From Leptospira broomii serovar Hurstbridge str. 5399 (GTDB lineage: Bacteria > Spirochaetota > Leptospiria > Leptospirales > Leptospiraceae): 64,000 nucleotides of DNA. Below, piece by piece: positions 60,263 through 64,000 of the stretch. The position numbers and the translations under genes were made by a program. The notes beneath the pieces are model-generated. The model was not told the DNA's origin, made no database searches, and was given only the letters and a program-made list of their open reading frames with translations. The first letter of the stretch is position 1, and each line of letters starts with the position of its first letter. The DNA lies in the NCBI RefSeq assembly GCF_000243715.2, contig NZ_AHMO02000004.1, positions 188,501 to 252,500 of the forward strand, written 5' to 3'.

Positions 60263-61709
60263 GGGAAATTACCTTGCGAATATTTTTGCGAATCCTACCT
60301 GCGCTCGGATAACCTTCTGACATTTCTGCGGAAGAAACGAAAAGGCTAAGGGCTAAGCGGACTGCTTCTATCATATCATGACCTCTCGAAAGAAAGAAAG
60401 CAAGCATTCCTACCAAAAGATCACCCGTTCCCATTACTGCAAGTTTCGGCTCCTGGTATGGCCAAAAGAACGAACCTTCCTTAGGGGTGCATAAAACGGA
60501 AACGTTGCCTTTTAAAAGGATATGGCAATTTCTTTCGATCGCCCATTCCTTTGCGTCCTGCCAGGCCTCTAAAAATCCGGCATATGTTTTTCCGGTAACT
60601 CTGGACCATTCTCCGATATGCGGAGTCAGTAGAACATTCGGACCCAGTTTAGTAACCGAATAAGGTAAAATTGCTCCTGCATCCAAAATGACCGGGGTTT
60701 TCTCCGGAAGAAACGAAGTAGGGCAGTCTTCCGGTGAAAGCCCGGGGCCGATAGCGAATGCTTTCGTCTTTCCCGCAAAACTTCCTAAAAAAGGATTTTG
60801 ATCGGAGGCGAAGAGTTTTACCATTAGGGAGGAATCCTTTTTAAGCACTTTTTGAATGGTACTTGCGGATGGCGTTAAGACGAGAGAGATGCCTCCGCCC
60901 ATTTCATGAAACGAAAGAACGGATGACAGAATAGCGCCCGCCATCCCGTCCGAACCGCCTAGAAACAAAGCCGAACCGTTGGAATATTTATGCGAACCGC
61001 GTTCCCTCAGCATCCGTTTCTTTAATTCTTTCCTGTTGGCCTTAATCCAGACTCTTTGATTCGTGGAAAACTTATGACGGAGAAACCCGATCGGGTGAAA
61101 TGTTTTTTCCACTTCAAGATCGGAATGAAACAGATTCGTCAGTTTATGAGATCCGATTTCCGCCAATCCATCGATCGGAAAAGTGAGAGGACGGTCCGGA
61201 TGAAAACCGGAAAGCGTATCTATACTAAGTACAAAACAATCCGAACCGAATTTTTCCTTAAGTATCTTAATTTCAGAGGCGACGCGTAACAGTTCATCGG
61301 AGAGCGGCGGGAGAAATCCCGTACCGAGCAAGGCATCCACTATGATCTCGCTATCATTCCAGGATTGAGAATGGAATTCTTGGAGCGGGTATAATTTAGC
61401 CCCTGAGCCGACGCAGAGATTTTTGTAAAATAAGGTCTCTTCCGAAAGTTTTCCGTCTTTGCAGAAAACTCGGCAAGGAATTCCCTCAGCCGAAAGAAAA
61501 TGAGCCAGAGCGAAACCGTCTCCGCCGTTATTTCCGGAGCCGCAAAGAAAAAGCGCCCCGCCGGTTTTTTTGAATTTGGTTCTCCATGTTTGAAAAATAG
61601 AAACGGCTGCGAAGCCCATCAGCAATTGAGAGGATGTCCCTCTTTCGTTGATGGAAAGTTTATCTAATTCTACACTTTCCTCGTAGGTAAAAAGGACTTC
61701 GCTTTTCAC
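60255..61709 (-). CDS. nnrDE: Bifunctional NAD(P)H-hydrate epimerase/dehydratase
   Basis: 484 residues. N-terminal epimerase (about 1-215) with LCGSGNNGGDGFALAHFL and VDALLGTGF; C-terminal ADP-dependent dehydratase (about 225-484, ribokinase-like) with GGSDGMAGAILSS, IGPGLSPED, VILDAGAI, LLTPHIGEWSRV, LLKGNVSVL and GTGDLLVGMLAFF. Repairs hydrated NAD(P)H. The operon continues with the membrane and coiled-coil genes. Starts 6 bp after the upstream lipoprotein. Confidence 0.93.
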   Translation of the reverse strand: MKSEVLFTYEESVELDKLSINERGTSSQLLMGFAAVSIFQTWRTKFKKTGGALFLCGSGNNGGDGFALAHFLSAEGIPCRVFCKDGKLSEETLFYKNLCVGSGAKLYPLQEFHSQSWNDSEIIVDALLGTGFLPPLSDELLRVASEIKILKEKFGSDCFVLSIDTLSGFHPDRPLTFPIDGLAEIGSHKLTNLFHSDLEVEKTFHPIGFLRHKFSTNQRVWIKANRKELKKRMLRERGSHKYSNGSALFLGGSDGMAGAILSSVLSFHEMGGGISLVLTPSASTIQKVLKKDSSLMVKLFASDQNPFLGSFAGKTKAFAIGPGLSPEDCPTSFLPEKTPVILDAGAILPYSVTKLGPNVLLTPHIGEWSRVTGKTYAGFLEAWQDAKEWAIERNCHILLKGNVSVLCTPKEGSFFWPYQEPKLAVMGTGDLLVGMLAFFLSRGHDMIEAVRLALSLFVSSAEMSEGYPSAGRIRKNIRKVISHG

Positions 61710-61715
61710 TTTAAT

Positions 61716-62876
61716 TCATTTCCATTTATGCACTTCGAGATAACCCGAACGAATTCTTACTGAATAAATTTCGTCGTTGGCATCCATCCAGGTTTCTCTC
61801 CAGAGCCCTCGTGGAGGCGGGTAGTTGAGGCGGATATTGTTTACATGATTGCCGTCGTCGTCATGGACTTGAAGACGAATGGAGTTTCCTTCCTCGGCTT
61901 CGGTTTCCCAAATGAAAAAATTATCATCATTCAATACCCAGAATAGGGTCTCAGACGGATCCTGTATTTCCTTGATCGGAGTGACCCGCTTGCCTTCCCA
62001 ATCATAGCGATAGATTCTGCGAGATTTAAATCGTCCCGATTTCGCTTCATAGAAACTAAAAGCGGCCAACGCATATTCTCCTTCGGAATGAGGAAGAATC
62101 GTATCGATATACCATGTATTCCCGTCCGATGCGGAATGTACAATGTCCTTGAAATCGTTGGAATCCAATCTTTGCTTAACTTTTCCCGCCTCGTCGAATA
62201 CGCTTAAGCGCATCTCTCCATTAGAGCGATGAAATACAAAGAGTAAATCATTGCGACCTGCTTCAATTCGTTCCACATAGCCGAATGGAATCGATCCGCC
62301 GACTCCATCAGAGTAAATCGTTTGAACTAACTTCCCCGAGTCATTGACTTTAAGAATGACCGAAGGTAGAGCCTCTTCCGCATCGGTTCGAAATTCTCCT
62401 GATTTCTTTGCAAAAATATTTTCGGGAGCTTTGTCCTGTTTTACGTCTTCTTTCGAAATTCGGGATTGAATGAAGACATCGTCGTTTCGGGAAACCGAAA
62501 CAAGGCCGATTCGACCCAGTTTCACGTTGTAAATTTTTGCCTTATCCAAAGTCTTTTCTTTGGGATTTCCGATTACGAACTTGAGTTCGCCCTCGGTTGT
62601 GAATGCTTTCACAAGGGATTGTTCGAAATCAGGGATATACATTAAGCCCGAAGCGATCGCAATTTGGTTCGGTACGTTCGTCGGAACTCTATTGACTATG
62701 CTAACTTGAAGCTCTTTGATATCCTTTCCTAACTTTACTCTTCCGTAAAGATACGGATTGTAATCATCTACGCGGAATTTAGAGCAAGCCAAATGGATAA
62801 TCCCGATTGCGATGAGGAAAATTAAGGGGAAACGGAAGATTGTTTTTTCGTTTTTACTGGGTTTAAATAGATGCAT
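61716..62876 (-). CDS. Lipoprotein, 386 residues, possible beta-propeller
   Basis: The frame opens to 62972, but ATG 62876 puts a lipoprotein signal near the start (FRFPLIFLIAIGIIHL, lipobox HLAC). The mature part contains repeated short strands with acidic turns (VSRNDDVFIQSRI, DGNTWYIDTIL, EYALAAFSFYEAKSGRF, RIYRYDWEG, NGEMRLSVFDEAGKVKQRL), like a six- to seven-bladed propeller, although no named repeat is clear. First gene of the minus-strand operon with nnrDE. Function unknown. Confidence 0.75.
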   Translation of the reverse strand: MHLFKPSKNEKTIFRFPLIFLIAIGIIHLACSKFRVDDYNPYLYGRVKLGKDIKELQVSIVNRVPTNVPNQIAIASGLMYIPDFEQSLVKAFTTEGELKFVIGNPKEKTLDKAKIYNVKLGRIGLVSVSRNDDVFIQSRISKEDVKQDKAPENIFAKKSGEFRTDAEEALPSVILKVNDSGKLVQTIYSDGVGGSIPFGYVERIEAGRNDLLFVFHRSNGEMRLSVFDEAGKVKQRLDSNDFKDIVHSASDGNTWYIDTILPHSEGEYALAAFSFYEAKSGRFKSRRIYRYDWEGKRVTPIKEIQDPSETLFWVLNDDNFFIWETEAEEGNSIRLQVHDDDGNHVNNIRLNYPPPRGLWRETWMDANDEIYSVRIRSGYLEVHKWK

Positions 62877-63177
62877 AATTCGAAATGAATCCGAAGCGCG
62901 GGAATTCCGCCGATTTGGACGTAAACGGTACCATCCCGAGTATTCCATCAGAAAACAAGCAATTTCGACCAATCTAAGAAATCGTGTCCTCGGATGCGGT
63001 GGATTTTTTACTTTACACTAGGGCTTGTCCCAAATAATTTGAAAGGATATCGGGAACCACCCCATAGTATGGGTAGTAACAAGTCTAAGTTCGACATAAA
63101 AGTGTCGACTTTGACGGGAAACATCTCGCTCTCACAGGCGAGAGAGGCGGTTCAGAGACTCTCTGTAAGGCCGGCAC

Positions 63178-63669
<492 letters not shown>

Positions 63670-63671
63670 TT

Positions 63672-64000
63672 ATGGCAGTAAAGAAGAAAGAAGCCGAAGG
63701 CAATCTGTTGGAAGCAATTCAACAATTTTGCGCCGATAAATCCCTGGACCGGGAAGCGGTTATGGGAGTCATACGGGACTCTTTAATTACGGCCTATAAG
63801 AAAAAGTCCGGACTCGACGGTTTGGATGATACGGAAAATCCGATTAAGGTCGAATTCGCCTCGAATAACGAAGGCGATAACGTTGTCATCATTGTTCCAC
63901 GGAAGGTCGTCGATGGAGAACCGAAAGACGGTTTGGAAATTTCTCTCGCGGACGCGAAAGTCACTCATCCGGAAGCCAGGATCGACGAAATATTAGAATT
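63672..64000 (+). CDS. nusA: Transcription factor NusA (partial, cut by the window edge)
   Basis: ATG 63672, two bases after the rimP stop. The visible 109 codons read MAVKKKEAEGNLLEA then FCADKSLDREAVMGVIRDSLITAYKKK, the N-terminal NusA domain that contacts RNA polymerase, followed by VEFASNNEGDNVVIIVP and REVVE-like PRKVVDGE. The remaining part (S1, KH1, KH2) lies outside the window. Modulates pausing, termination and antitermination. Confidence 0.92.
   Translation, partial: MAVKKKEAEGNLLEAIQQFCADKSLDREAVMGVIRDSLITAYKKKSGLDGLDDTENPIKVEFASNNEGDNVVIIVPRKVVDGEPKDGLEISLADAKVTHPEARIDEILE

Overview
The window reads as chromosomal DNA of a Leptospira species. The support is the block rpsB-tsf-pyrH-frr-uppS-cdsA-dxr-rseP-proS-trpB-trpA, short EF-Ts and TPR proteins of leptospiral type, many lipoproteins with loose spirochaetal lipoboxes (for example FQFAC, LFDC, FLYSC), frequent TTG starts, and the rimP-nusA junction at the right edge. 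The species cannot be named from sequence alone. I saw no rRNA, tRNA, CRISPR array, intact insertion sequence or phage module.

Bases 1-13,700 look accessory and loosely packed. They hold an arsenic cassette (arsR, acr3, an arsenate-reductase-like phosphatase) with a palindromic operator, an AraC regulator coupled to an ATC-hydrolase-like protein, a seven-repeat SBBP lipoprotein, several small secreted or unknown proteins, an ArsR/SRPBCC pair with its own palindromic operator, a TPR lipoprotein and a patatin-like protein. Two 55-residue proteins (2858-3025 and 12329-12496) form a small paralogous family; one of them is easily missed because it is so short.

Bases 13,789-23,940 hold two adjacent operons. 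The first encodes a FAD-dependent dehydrogenase and a thiamine-diphosphate enzyme. The second is a complete clade-II-type nitrous oxide reductase cluster: cytochrome c, nosZ, a membrane protein, nosL, nosD, nosF, nosY. Each operon is preceded by a perfect TTGAT-N4-ATCAA (FNR/CRP-type) site, and the same ATGCTAA motif follows each site at almost the same distance. I infer that both operons answer to one oxygen- or N-oxide-sensing regulator.

Bases 24,500-28,750 carry a TPR protein, an enoyl-CoA hydratase-like protein, a MarR regulator divergent from an MFS transporter, and a WecA/MraY-type glycosyl-phosphate transferase. Bases 28,878-49,318 are a dense housekeeping run on the plus strand: dapA, dapB, cdaA, a YbbR protein, acpS, a TPR protein, bactofilin, a small membrane protein, the rpsB-to-rseP translation, envelope and isoprenoid block, proS, trpB, trpA, a CHASE2 class III nucleotide cyclase and dxs.

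Bases 49,365-63,160 mix conserved and lineage-specific genes: a second TPR protein related to the one at 24.5 kb, a GNAT gene broken by two in-frame TAG codons, an esterase/alcohol dehydrogenase pair, a lipoprotein/DUF1285-like pair, an unknown protein, an 843-residue protein with an N-terminal cyclic-nucleotide-binding-like domain, a NamZ/DUF1343 protein, and a minus-strand operon with nnrDE and a lipoprotein. Three intergenic spots here share GC-rich hairpins and a GGAGCTCC-like palindrome, which suggests a dispersed intergenic repeat. The window ends inside nusA.
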